In this document: positions 25,129-33,669 of the stretch, one piece after another
Position numbering within the stretch: the stretch's first letter is position 1
Layout of the letters: each line of letters begins with the position of its first letter
Translations under genes and position numbers: made by a program
The notes under the pieces: model-generated
The model's database searches: none
What the model saw: the letters and a program-made list of their open reading frames with translations, nothing else
Told to the model about the DNA's origin: nothing
Origin: a virus
Reading direction: 5' to 3' (one strand)
DNA length: 45,877 nucleotides
Virus record (IMG/VR): IMGVR_UViG_3300012920_000071
Coordinates: 1-45,877 of that record

Positions 25129-25162
25129 AAAAGGGGCGGCTCAATCGAGTCGTCCCTTTTTG
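25129..25162 (+). terminator. intrinsic terminator after the capsid gene
   Basis: GGGGCGGCTC (25133-25142) pairs with GAGTCGTCCC (25147-25156) over a 4-nt loop, flanked by AAAA and TTTTTGTT; ten pairs, two of them G-U. A textbook rho-independent terminator, which separates the head operon from the tail operon. The next gene's GTTGACA box starts directly behind it. Confidence 0.85.
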
Positions 25163-25185
25163 TTGACATAAACATTCTTGTTATG
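25163..25185 (+). promoter_or_regulatory. GTTGACA-N14-ATG element (gene 25183)
   Basis: TTGACA 25163-25168, 14 nt, ATG 25183. Directly downstream of the terminator, so this copy opens a transcription unit or follows read-through. Confidence 0.6.
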
Positions 25186-25524
25186 AGCATATTCACTGAC
25201 GGGCTTAATCTTTCAATTGAACCTGCAATGGATCAGATGGCTGAGACTGTCTGGATTAATGGTAGTAATCCCGTCCTTGCGATCCCTGATCCAGTAGAGA
25301 AATCTACATCACGCACAATAGCTGGAAAAATGACTGAAATCGCGAGTGTCGTGTATATGAGGAGACAAGATGTTGATACCTTTAACGTGAAGAAGGGTGA
25401 TAGAATATCCTTCTCACACCTAGGAGGAGTTGTAGCGGGTCGTGTGGTTGCTGTAGAAGATGATGGCACACAAATGATCACCCTCACTTGTGGGCCTGTT
25501 CTAAAAGGAGTTGTTCCAGTATGA
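25183..25524 (+). CDS. head-tail connector protein, gpFII-like
   Basis: 113 aa, first gene after the capsid terminator. The C-terminal half has the GDRISFSHLGGVVAGRVVAV pattern and a beta-strand rich end (MITLTCGPVLKG), which resembles small head-tail joining proteins (lambda FII type). Size and place fit. Function by position and fold impression only. Confidence 0.55.
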   Translation: MSIFTDGLNLSIEPAMDQMAETVWINGSNPVLAIPDPVEKSTSRTIAGKMTEIASVVYMRRQDVDTFNVKKGDRISFSHLGGVVAGRVVAVEDDGTQMITLTCGPVLKGVVPV

Positions 25525-25706
25525 ACATGGATAAACTATTTAAGATTGATCCATCAATCGACTCAGATGATCCAAGACAGCAGAAACTCAATGAAGCAGC
25601 TTTAACTGGCTTCGGGGAAATCTTCCTTAGCTCTGAGTGGGGAGCTGAAGAACCTTCCTATGGGCCTGAGCTAGATAAGTACATGAGAAGGGTAAAAGAT
25701 GATTGA
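25521..25706 (+). CDS. small hypothetical protein, 61 aa
   Basis: ATG 25521 overlaps the previous stop (ATGA); SD AAAGGAG lies upstream at about 13 nt. Acidic protein (MNMDKLFKIDPSIDSDDPRQ...) without a known motif. Overlaps the next gene by 8 nt. Probably a connector-region accessory protein. Confidence 0.65.
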   Translation: MNMDKLFKIDPSIDSDDPRQQKLNEAALTGFGEIFLSSEWGAEEPSYGPELDKYMRRVKDD

Positions 25707-26451
25707 TTCATATCAAGACCCCAAAAGAGAAGTAGAGCTTACAATATGTAGGCATCTAAAAGAAGCTACCCAAGTACCATTTTTTCCAAACAAAGGAGAC
25801 CTGGAGCATGAGCTTCCATTTGGAGCTGTTCTATGTGAGTCCATGAAACCGCTACTTGGTGGTAGTCTACCAAGAGGTTACAGATGCGATGTGCGAGTGG
25901 TTTACGTAAGTCACATGGATGAAGTTGGCTCCTTAGAGCACTCAATGGCTATCGCAAGGATAGAAGATGCTTTGAATAAGATACCCCAAGACAAAACTAG
26001 CCCCCAGGTGGTCGAGTTTATAGTTCAAGGAGGCAGGGGCGATAAGTTTGATTACGACATTGGTAATGGTATGACTACCTTAGAATCTGGTAATAATACA
26101 AACCCCGGTTTATTACTTGCTCAAGAAGTTGATAAAGACCCAATACTAAGCGCGTCTTATGAAATCATAAATGAGTATTCAGTTTTTTCTGAGACAAAAG
26201 TAAAGGTCACAGGTGATAGGGATGGTAGACCTTTTACTTTTAACATTAGTGTAAATACTGATGAATCTACAATAGCAAACATCAAGGAATTCACTCAAAC
26301 TAATGGAGTGGTCAATGAGTATGATCTTGAGAATAATCACACAAAGATTGTTGGTCTTTACGTAATGGACATTCAGGAGTCAAGTGAAGCACAATCCTTT
26401 GGTGACCTTTTTGTGTGTAGAGTTGCTGTTGTTGGGGAAAGCAACTGTTAG
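25699..26451 (+). CDS. tail terminator/completion-like protein with C-terminal extension, 250 aa
   Basis: Residues about 1-105 (REVELTICRHLKEAT ... RCDVRVVYVSHMDEVGSLEH ... ARIEDALNKI) resemble the small tail terminator (gpU/tail completion) family, where a strand of this type precedes a helix. Residues 106-250 form a second part (GGRGDKFDYDIGNGMT..., SYEIINEYSVF, DLFVCRVAVVGESNC), which a standard terminator lacks. Possibly an N-terminal terminator domain fused to a second virion domain. Confidence 0.5.
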   Translation: MIDSYQDPKREVELTICRHLKEATQVPFFPNKGDLEHELPFGAVLCESMKPLLGGSLPRGYRCDVRVVYVSHMDEVGSLEHSMAIARIEDALNKIPQDKTSPQVVEFIVQGGRGDKFDYDIGNGMTTLESGNNTNPGLLLAQEVDKDPILSASYEIINEYSVFSETKVKVTGDRDGRPFTFNISVNTDESTIANIKEFTQTNGVVNEYDLENNHTKIVGLYVMDIQESSEAQSFGDLFVCRVAVVGESNC

Positions 26452-26474
26452 TTGACAAAGGGCTTTTTAGTATG
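26452..26474 (+). promoter_or_regulatory. GTTGACA-N14-ATG element (gene 26472)
   Basis: TTGACA 26452-26457, overlapping the previous TAG stop region, 14 nt, ATG 26472. Confidence 0.6.
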
Positions 26475-26846
26475 GCTACTACAAAATTAGGCGACTGCGC
26501 GTATATTTACGGAATTGATACCAATGAAGAAATCGCTGGTATGATTATAACTGGCCTAACGAAGGAAACTTCTCCTGAGTTTGAGGCTGAAGCAACCGAT
26601 GATACCGGTAATGTAAAATCGGTCGTTAGGGGTGGTGATAAGATAAGTTACACAGTTTCAGGCTTTGCTAAAAATACAGCACTGCTTAGTACACATGGTG
26701 GAGATGGATGTACAACTACCATTGATGAAAAAACATGTATTATTGAAAAGTGGTCAATCAATAGCGCAAATAATGACTTTGCAAAGTGTGAATTGACTGC
26801 GGTACATTATCCGGTAGCAACTTACTGCTGTTCTCCAGATGCATGA
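26472..26846 (+). CDS. tail tube-like protein, copy 1, 124 aa
   Basis: Small beta-rich protein with ITGLTKETSPEFEAEATDD followed by NVKSVVRGGDKISYTVSGF. The next gene carries the same layout, so they are paralogs. Place (after the terminator-like protein, before chaperone and tape measure) is that of tail tube proteins. Two Cys pairs near the end (CTTTIDEKTCIIEKW, TYCCSPDA). Inferred tail tube or tube-related. Confidence 0.6.
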   Translation: MATTKLGDCAYIYGIDTNEEIAGMIITGLTKETSPEFEAEATDDTGNVKSVVRGGDKISYTVSGFAKNTALLSTHGGDGCTTTIDEKTCIIEKWSINSANNDFAKCELTAVHYPVATYCCSPDA

Positions 26847-26883
26847 TTTGTAAACATCACTAAAATTTAAACAAAGTAGTAAA

Positions 26884-27237
26884 ATGGCAAAAGAAGAATG
26901 TGGTAAGTTTTTATTTGGTACAACAGCTGTTACAGGCATCTCAATTGCGGTTGAGAGTACATCATCTGAGTCAAATCCTCAGTACCAAGCTGAAGCTAAA
27001 AATAAAGATGGAGAAACTGAGGCTATCAAGGTTGGAAAGCTTACAGGCTCTTGTACTGTAAGTGGCTTTAAGAAAAGTGGAGCGGAAGAACCTAAAATTG
27101 GCGACACGTTTCCTCTTGATGGAGAAACTTTTTTTGTAGACAAAGTTACAGTTACACAATCCAATGAAGATTTCCAAAAAATGGAAGTTGTAGGGAAATT
27201 CTGGCAAGGTGTAACCACGGTGTGTCCGAATGCTTAA
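26884..27237 (+). CDS. tail tube-like protein, copy 2, 117 aa
   Basis: Paralog of the previous gene: ISIAVESTSSESNPQYQAEA, then TEAIKVGKLTGSCTVSGF, with the same spacing. No GTTGACA box and no clear SD before ATG 26884. Duplication of a tube gene could give two tube components or a tip/terminator variant. Which copy is the main tube protein cannot be told from sequence. Confidence 0.55.
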   Translation: MAKEECGKFLFGTTAVTGISIAVESTSSESNPQYQAEAKNKDGETEAIKVGKLTGSCTVSGFKKSGAEEPKIGDTFPLDGETFFVDKVTVTQSNEDFQKMEVVGKFWQGVTTVCPNA

Positions 27238-27252
27238 TTAGAGCTTTGTAAT

Positions 27253-27840
27253 GTGGGTATTGATGAACAATTCGCTCAAGCATGGCTAAATGTTGAGCAC
27301 AAAGTCTTTGGGTTTAAACTAAAGCCATTTAGTCTTTGGCATCGATTCCTACTTAAAGTAACACAGTCAAAAATCCTCGATGCGGGAAGTGAAATCTCCG
27401 CAATGGATGTTTATAAGGCAGCTTACGTTTGTACCCTTAAATACCCCAAAGCTCCTCGCCTTGGACCTCTTTCCAAGTTTAGGAGCTTTGTTTATTTACT
27501 AAGAGATGTGCATGTGAATGTTGAAAAATTCACGGCATACATTCAAGACTATGTAACTCAACCTGAGTTCTGGGAAAGTAAAGATTCTTCGGGCAGCTCC
27601 ACAAGTGGTCCACCAGAAGAACTATCAACCGTTGTCGCTTTGATGCAGATGGGAATGACTGAGCGTGAAGCATGGGATTGTCCTTGCGGAATGGCTAGTT
27701 GGTACGCTGCGGCTCATGCATCATGGAATGGAGCAAACTTAGATTTTAAAACAGAAGAAGATAGGCATGTAATGGAGAATTTTGATGCAATAATGGCAGC
27801 GGCTAAGGCTAAGGAAGGAAAAGACAATGGCGAGTCTTAA
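27253..27840 (+). CDS. tail assembly chaperone candidate, 195 aa
   Basis: GTG start at 27253 (MGIDEQFAQAWLNVEHKVFG). It is the gene directly before the tape measure, where the gpG-like chaperone normally sits, and overlaps its start by 14 nt. Helical, with a C-terminal AAAKAKEGKDNGES. I looked for a slippery site for a G/GT-type frameshift near the end and saw no convincing heptamer. Assigned by position. Confidence 0.5.
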   Translation: MGIDEQFAQAWLNVEHKVFGFKLKPFSLWHRFLLKVTQSKILDAGSEISAMDVYKAAYVCTLKYPKAPRLGPLSKFRSFVYLLRDVHVNVEKFTAYIQDYVTQPEFWESKDSSGSSTSGPPEELSTVVALMQMGMTEREAWDCPCGMASWYAAAHASWNGANLDFKTEEDRHVMENFDAIMAAAKAKEGKDNGES

Positions 27841-30800
27841 TGATGGATTAGAACAAGCAAAGGGAGCCATGAGTGGCCTAATCGAGCCAGCTCTCATATT
27901 CGCATCCACAGGAAGCAAGGCCGCTGCTACATGGGGTGGACTTAAAGCAGTCTTACTAACAAAGGTTCTTGGTCCAGTTTCGCTCTTGTCTGGTGCTTTG
28001 CTTGGTGTCGTTGGTATAACTAAGCAAATTGTAGCCCAGACAAACCTCATGGCGAATGGGATGCAGAAGTTACGCCAGCTTGAAACCCTAAAGACACAAT
28101 TTGCACCATTAGTGGGTGGCGCAAAGTCAGCAGAAAATAGATTGAAAGAACTTTACACTTTTGCTGCTAAGACTCCTTTCCAGCTTAGTGAAATAGCAGA
28201 AGCATCAAAGACTTTAGAGATATTAACACGTGGGGCGCTATCAACAGGCGAGAACTTACGTATGCTAGGTGATGTGGCCGCGCAGACAGGTCAATCAATG
28301 CAGACGATATCCTTTTGGACTGGACGATTATATTCAGCACTAAAAGGTGGGCAGCCTATCGGAGAAGCCACTGCACGATTGCTTGAGATGGGGGTTATAT
28401 CTGGGGAAGTACGTACAAGGCTTCAAGACTCAGCAGCTGCTGGTGACAGTTTCATAAAAACTTTTGATATTCTAACTAAAGAGATGGAAAGAGCAAAAGG
28501 TGGGATGGAGGATTTATCCAAAACACTTGAGGGCTTAGAATCCACTCTTGTTGATGTTAAGGGTCAATTTGCCGCAGGTTTTGCGATGAACTTCAAGGAG
28601 GGAGAGACTGCTGCATTAAAAACTCAAATTAGTTTATTTGAATCAATGGCTGAACCTGTTCAGCGTATAGGTTTTTGGCTAAGTAGAACTTCTGTAGCTT
28701 TTTCTAAACTTGTAGGTAGAATGGCTCCTGCGGGTGAAGGCACAAGGCAATTAGGAAAAAACCTGTCATTACTAGTTGATGCCTTCGTAGCAGTTGGTAC
28801 TGCAATAGCTGGCGTTCAAATTGCCACACTTATTTCTGGTATGATGGGTCTTAGTAAGGCTACTGGAGTAGCTACACTTGCTACAGCTAAGTCAAAATTT
28901 GAATCTATCAAAGCGGCACTAGCTCGAAAAACTGAGTATGGTGCTGTAAGGTTAAACACAATCGCGTATAGTAGACTAAGCCTTGCCCATAAGAAGGCAT
29001 TGATTTCAGGTGGAGTACTTGCCGGAGGAACTAAAGTTCTAACACTGGTTTTTACCTCTCTCACAAATGCGGTCAAGGCTTCCTTTGCGGCTATGGTTGC
29101 GAATCCATTGACGGCTATAATCACAGCTGCTTTAACACTTGGGACTGCAATATACTCCACGTTCAATAGAATGAAGCAACTCGAGGAGGAGGTTAATAGC
29201 ATAAGGCAAAGCACAAAAGAAATGAGCGCAGAGTTCCTAAAAGCAGCAGCAGCTGTAAAGACACTCGATGATAAGCTTCAGCTCATTGGTGATGTGGATG
29301 CTAAAATCGCGGCAACTACAAGTGAAATCAAAAAACTCGCGGATGAGTCAAAGAAAGGATTTTTTGGTGGGATAGCATCAGGGATTGGAAATGCTTTTAA
29401 AGAGGTAATCACACTCGGTAAGTTTGACGGAAAGTCAGAGGAAACTGCGAAACAAGAAGCCTTACTAGCAAAACTTAAGGAACAACAAGAGCTGCGACGA
29501 CAAGCATTAAATTTAGACCGAAGTAGCCTACAGCTTGTTCAGCAAAGAATTGATCACATAAATCGTGAGCTTGAGGTTCAACGAGCCATGAAAGACCTTG
29601 CGAGAGAGCGGGCTTTGCAAGACGCAACTGCTGCTGAAAGAATATTCATACTATCAAAGCAAATAGCTGAAGTTCAAAAGAAAGGCAGTGAAGGTCGAGC
29701 AATTTCAGAGCAAAAAGCAATTTTAGCAGAAGAATCCAGAGAAAGGCAGATTAGGCAAAGCGAGCAACAAGTTTCGGGTAGGGGAGACTTTAGGGGAGAT
29801 GAACAACTTGAGCAAATGAAAGCTCAACTACAAATGCTCAAAGCATTGGAAAACCAGACTAAAGGCATAACTGATGCTAAAAAAGCAGCCGCAGCTGTCA
29901 CTGCTTTTACTCCACCAACGCAGGCTATTGTTGCGTTCAATAAGATCAAGAAAACCTTAACGGGATCAGCCGACCCAATTGCTTACTTGTCCAAAGAAAT
30001 TGAGAAGATTACACGCTTTGTAGATCAACAAGATAAAGCAAGAAAGAGTCTCGTGGCGACACAAAAAGAAGAGGCACGAACGGCTTCTGGAGCTGCGGCT
30101 ATTACCAAAGATGCTTTGGCCTCAATAGTTGCCGCGCAAGGTGATCTTGATAAGATTGATTTCGTTGATGAAAGTAAACTTGGTACTGGTGGTCTACTTG
30201 GTGCTTTAAATGAACTCCTTAGTTCCGGGGAAAGTACGACTGGGAAGTTGAACCAAGCTGAGAGGAAGGCAATCCAGGCGACTATAGAATCTTTAAATCA
30301 AAAAGCCACAGCTTACCAGGAACAACTAAAGTTGGTCGAGAAGTTAAAGATTGAAGTAGAGAGTCTAGCGAGAAAAGAGAAGATGCGGGTAGGTAAAGAA
30401 TTATCTGACCAAACATTAAGAGCAGATAAGATGGCAGCTAATGACATGAAGGGCGGACGTATTATCGCTGACCTAGAAGCCCAAATAAGACACCAAGGGC
30501 GACTAATTGCCCTCACAGCGGCTCATGGTGATAAAGCAAAGTCCTTAGCCGACCTAAAGAAAGAAGCAAGGCAAGTATCTGAGGAAATATTAAATATAGA
30601 GAATAAAGCCGCAAAAGGAGGATCAGGTGGGACTGGCGACGGACTAACTGATAAAGAAGCTAGGCGTATGCTCACACTCGATCAGCAGGCTGTTGAACTG
30701 AAGAAAGCCATCAAAAAAGCGGAGCAAGATGTAACCCTTGAAAGACAGAAGCAAGTTGATGTTATGAAGAAACTGCTTCAGCAACTGAATAAGGTCGTTG

Positions 30801-31492
30801 AGGAAAACAAACGTTTAATGAGAAACTTGCGTGAAGACCTTGAGAATGAATTACGCGATATTGCTATAGATGTAAACATTAGGCAAAACAACCTTGATAA
30901 GGCTGCTGACCTAATAAAAAAGGATCAGGAGACAGAGGATCGTCAAGCAGATAGAAATCTACGAGAAAAGCTTCAAAGTGAAGGTAAGTTGAATGCTGGT
31001 CAGATTGATGAAAGAGTACGCTTGCAACAGGAGAAGCGACAAGCACAGCGTCAAGAGGGTAGAGACAAAACAGTGTTCGCAGTTGAGCGTGACCTAGCAA
31101 AGGCAAGGCTTGAGATGCAAGCAAACTTAGGTGATGGAAAAGCACGTAGAGAACTTGATACCATGCAGAACTTTGATCTATTTAAAGAGAACCTAGCGAA
31201 AAACTTGAGGCTAGGTATGGAAAAGGGTGAAGCTAAACGTTTAGCTACAGACACAGTCAATGCCAAATTAATGCGTGAAGTGAACTTAAAGCAACCCGTT
31301 GCTGATTCATTTCGTGCTGTGGGTCTTGGTGGCACAGCTGTTTCCACTGACCCATTAAAACAGTTAGCCCAAAAGCAAGCTGACCTCCTTAAGAAGATCG
31401 CAGAGAATACAGCACCTTTAGCGAACAATAAAGTGAAGAAGGTAGATATTGACAAGGTGAATGAGTTCTTAAATAACTTACCAGTTAATTAG
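27827..31492 (+). CDS. tail tape measure protein, 1221 aa
   Basis: Longest gene of the window; the length fixes the tail. N-terminal region carries hydrophobic segments (about 45-65 KVLGPVSLLSGALLGVVGI; about 320-340 and 410-440). Long coiled-coil regions fill residues about 450-1180 (e.g. KLKEQQELRRQALNL, QAEQ-type heptads). No peptidase domain (lysozyme or NlpC/P60) is apparent. At roughly 1.5 Angstrom per residue the tail would be near 180 nm. ATG 27827 lies inside the preceding gene. Confidence 0.85.
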   Translation: MASLNDGLEQAKGAMSGLIEPALIFASTGSKAAATWGGLKAVLLTKVLGPVSLLSGALLGVVGITKQIVAQTNLMANGMQKLRQLETLKTQFAPLVGGAKSAENRLKELYTFAAKTPFQLSEIAEASKTLEILTRGALSTGENLRMLGDVAAQTGQSMQTISFWTGRLYSALKGGQPIGEATARLLEMGVISGEVRTRLQDSAAAGDSFIKTFDILTKEMERAKGGMEDLSKTLEGLESTLVDVKGQFAAGFAMNFKEGETAALKTQISLFESMAEPVQRIGFWLSRTSVAFSKLVGRMAPAGEGTRQLGKNLSLLVDAFVAVGTAIAGVQIATLISGMMGLSKATGVATLATAKSKFESIKAALARKTEYGAVRLNTIAYSRLSLAHKKALISGGVLAGGTKVLTLVFTSLTNAVKASFAAMVANPLTAIITAALTLGTAIYSTFNRMKQLEEEVNSIRQSTKEMSAEFLKAAAAVKTLDDKLQLIGDVDAKIAATTSEIKKLADESKKGFFGGIASGIGNAFKEVITLGKFDGKSEETAKQEALLAKLKEQQELRRQALNLDRSSLQLVQQRIDHINRELEVQRAMKDLARERALQDATAAERIFILSKQIAEVQKKGSEGRAISEQKAILAEESRERQIRQSEQQVSGRGDFRGDEQLEQMKAQLQMLKALENQTKGITDAKKAAAAVTAFTPPTQAIVAFNKIKKTLTGSADPIAYLSKEIEKITRFVDQQDKARKSLVATQKEEARTASGAAAITKDALASIVAAQGDLDKIDFVDESKLGTGGLLGALNELLSSGESTTGKLNQAERKAIQATIESLNQKATAYQEQLKLVEKLKIEVESLARKEKMRVGKELSDQTLRADKMAANDMKGGRIIADLEAQIRHQGRLIALTAAHGDKAKSLADLKKEARQVSEEILNIENKAAKGGSGGTGDGLTDKEARRMLTLDQQAVELKKAIKKAEQDVTLERQKQVDVMKKLLQQLNKVVEENKRLMRNLREDLENELRDIAIDVNIRQNNLDKAADLIKKDQETEDRQADRNLREKLQSEGKLNAGQIDERVRLQQEKRQAQRQEGRDKTVFAVERDLAKARLEMQANLGDGKARRELDTMQNFDLFKENLAKNLRLGMEKGEAKRLATDTVNAKLMREVNLKQPVADSFRAVGLGGTAVSTDPLKQLAQKQADLLKKIAENTAPLANNKVKKVDIDKVNEFLNNLPVN

Positions 31493-31494
31493 TT

Positions 31495-32301
31495 ATGGCA
31501 CAGACATCAAACTGTCCTCCTTCAGGAGAGCTTGTTTTACAGCCTGGTTCAGCTGTTGTTGAAAACAAATACACACTCGATACTGGATCAGAGAAGTATA
31601 TTGCTAACAAATCAGGATTTAGAATGCTTGCACCTGCTATAGGTGATGCCCATCTGAAATATAGCAATTTATATGTTAAGTCTTTACAATTTACTGAAGC
31701 GGAAGCATGGATGATAATAGATGTGCAATATGAAGGCTTTCTTACTTTAGGTGATAAAGACCCAACTGGAGGAGCCAGCTTAGCGAGTGGTCAATTCCCC
31801 ATACAAACACATCCAAATTATAGTGGAAGTCACCCCAAGAAATGGGGGACAGTATTTGGGGAGGGAGGATCACCTAATGAATTTGGTAGATACCTAAAAG
31901 ATGGAGAGTTTTCCCATTTTGGTAAGTTACCCAATGGTGATGGTAAGCATAAAAGACCTAAAAAAAGCACAGCAAAAGGTGCTAATATGCTAGAAGGTGT
32001 GACTAGCTATCTAGATGCATCAAATGGCAAATACACATACTCACGTATAACAACGAGAAGTATTGCCAAGTGGGATAAGTTAGGGAAAAGAGTAAAACCC
32101 AAATCAACAAGGATACCAGTACCTTCATTAGGAGACGATAGAGACTGGATACTTGTTTCGATTAATGAGTCACCTCTTTACTTGAGTGCTTCGTTGACCG
32201 CATACAATACTACAGTTGAGTTCCTAGGCTCTGGTCCTGGTGGAGCAAATCCATTAATTTATGAGGATGGTGGTGGTTGGACACTTGACTCTTTAGCATA
32301 A
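31495..32301 (+). CDS. tail protein (distal), 268 aa
   Basis: Right after the tape measure. Beta-rich, Gly/Ser/Pro-rich, no membrane segment. Motifs seen: LVLQPGSAVVENKYTLDTGS and AWMIIDVQYEGFLTLGDKD. I do not recognise a named family; order suggests a distal tail or tip component. No SD; the ATG follows the previous stop by 2 nt. Confidence 0.55.
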   Translation: MAQTSNCPPSGELVLQPGSAVVENKYTLDTGSEKYIANKSGFRMLAPAIGDAHLKYSNLYVKSLQFTEAEAWMIIDVQYEGFLTLGDKDPTGGASLASGQFPIQTHPNYSGSHPKKWGTVFGEGGSPNEFGRYLKDGEFSHFGKLPNGDGKHKRPKKSTAKGANMLEGVTSYLDASNGKYTYSRITTRSIAKWDKLGKRVKPKSTRIPVPSLGDDRDWILVSINESPLYLSASLTAYNTTVEFLGSGPGGANPLIYEDGGGWTLDSLA

Positions 32302-33665
32302 TGAATGAGTTTCAAGATATGCCAGTGGTCGCGATCGGCGATCCATTGAAAGATGTCATAAGTGTTCGCAGAATGAATGCTATACAAGATGGTATAGTAA
32401 ACCTTGCGAAAGGAGAAAATATACAAGCAGGAGACGGCTTACGAGGGCAAACTATTGGAAATCAATTCAAGCTTGAGCTTGAAAAGAAAGCATCCTCTAT
32501 TAATGATAATTATACTACATTTCAGTATGTTGCTGATGGGATTTTTGAATGTGTTAGAAGTATAACATCAGAAGGAAAGCCAACCGGAACTCATGGTGAT
32601 GCAAGTCTTAAACGAGCGCCAGGATTTGATAAGGTTGATGGCTTGGCTATAAATACCTGTGAAGGTAATAATAAGTCCTTCAACCGTGATGGCAACGGAT
32701 TGTCTACAGACAAAGTGCCACCAATAAATCTCTGTAAGTGTTTATTTCAGTATGATCTCCAAGGAGACGAGATAGTGCGCTTAACTGACGAACACTACTT
32801 TGAATTTCTAGTGGAAGGTAAATATGAGATCGAGTATGAGGTAACCACTTATGTCAAGGAGAGACAAGGAGGTGTGGATCAACACGTTTACTGTTGGGCT
32901 GGGATTGGAGGTGCTGGTGAAGACGCTGAAAACTTAAATCTAATAGGCAAGAAAGAAGAGGATCAAAGACTTGCCTACTATTTTCCAGTGAAACAAAGTC
33001 TATCCGTGTCGAAGTTTGATGCAATCTCTTCTCATCCCTTCAAGGTTTACGTTGGTACAGACACGGAGGGACTTTCGGAAGGACCTTTGGATGGGCCTGC
33101 AGTTAGATGTGATATGAGCTATATTGACAGTCTTGGGGAAGGTGGAGGAGAGATTCTAATAGCAAATGCTGGGACGTGGTTTAAGTGTAATGGTGATTTT
33201 TTTGATGGTAATTGCCCAGAAGATGGCGTGAAAACTCAACACCATGCATGGATACCGATAGACTGTGAGCCACGTCCTGATGGAAATCTACTATATTTAG
33301 AAATTCACTTTGAAAAAGAAAGTGGGGGACATACGAAAAAAGAGTTTGTTCCTGAGTTTAGGTATAGTGATGGTACAACAGCTGAAGAAAACTTACCGGC
33401 AAAGTTTTTCATAAGTGACTATGGTGGTTTTGAAACAGGTAAATTTGAGCCAATCGAAACCTATGAGCTGACTGAAGTTTTTCCTTTAAAAGCAACAAAA
33501 CTAATTCGCATACCAATTGCAAAACTCTATTTAACGAAATATGAGGATGGTATCGTTGTTGATGCAGTATCTCAAATAAGAACAACTGCAATACACTTGA
33601 TACCTGCTGGGCTCGATGAGGCTTGGGGATACTCACCCTTATCTGGCCTTAATACTAACTACTGA
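32301..33665 (+). CDS. tail-tip/fibre-type protein, 454 aa
   Basis: ATG 32301 overlaps the previous stop. N-terminal part contains RRMNAIQDGIVNLAKGENIQ and AGDGLRGQTIGNQFKLEL, a pattern common in phage collar/tail fibre proteins. The remainder is acidic and beta-rich. Related TTGACT (32285-32290) occurs 10 nt before the ATG but with different spacing. Function inferred from place. Confidence 0.5.
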   Translation: MNEFQDMPVVAIGDPLKDVISVRRMNAIQDGIVNLAKGENIQAGDGLRGQTIGNQFKLELEKKASSINDNYTTFQYVADGIFECVRSITSEGKPTGTHGDASLKRAPGFDKVDGLAINTCEGNNKSFNRDGNGLSTDKVPPINLCKCLFQYDLQGDEIVRLTDEHYFEFLVEGKYEIEYEVTTYVKERQGGVDQHVYCWAGIGGAGEDAENLNLIGKKEEDQRLAYYFPVKQSLSVSKFDAISSHPFKVYVGTDTEGLSEGPLDGPAVRCDMSYIDSLGEGGGEILIANAGTWFKCNGDFFDGNCPEDGVKTQHHAWIPIDCEPRPDGNLLYLEIHFEKESGGHTKKEFVPEFRYSDGTTAEENLPAKFFISDYGGFETGKFEPIETYELTEVFPLKATKLIRIPIAKLYLTKYEDGIVVDAVSQIRTTAIHLIPAGLDEAWGYSPLSGLNTNY

Positions 33666-33669
33666 GTTT

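Noticed and set aside
27780-27840. Possible G/GT-type programmed frameshift before the tape measure gene
   Set aside because: I found no convincing slippery heptamer; the gene simply overlaps the next start.
32285-32301. TTGACT 10 nt before ATG 32301
   Set aside because: The bases code for the last residues of the preceding protein and the gap is 10 nt, so this may be chance.
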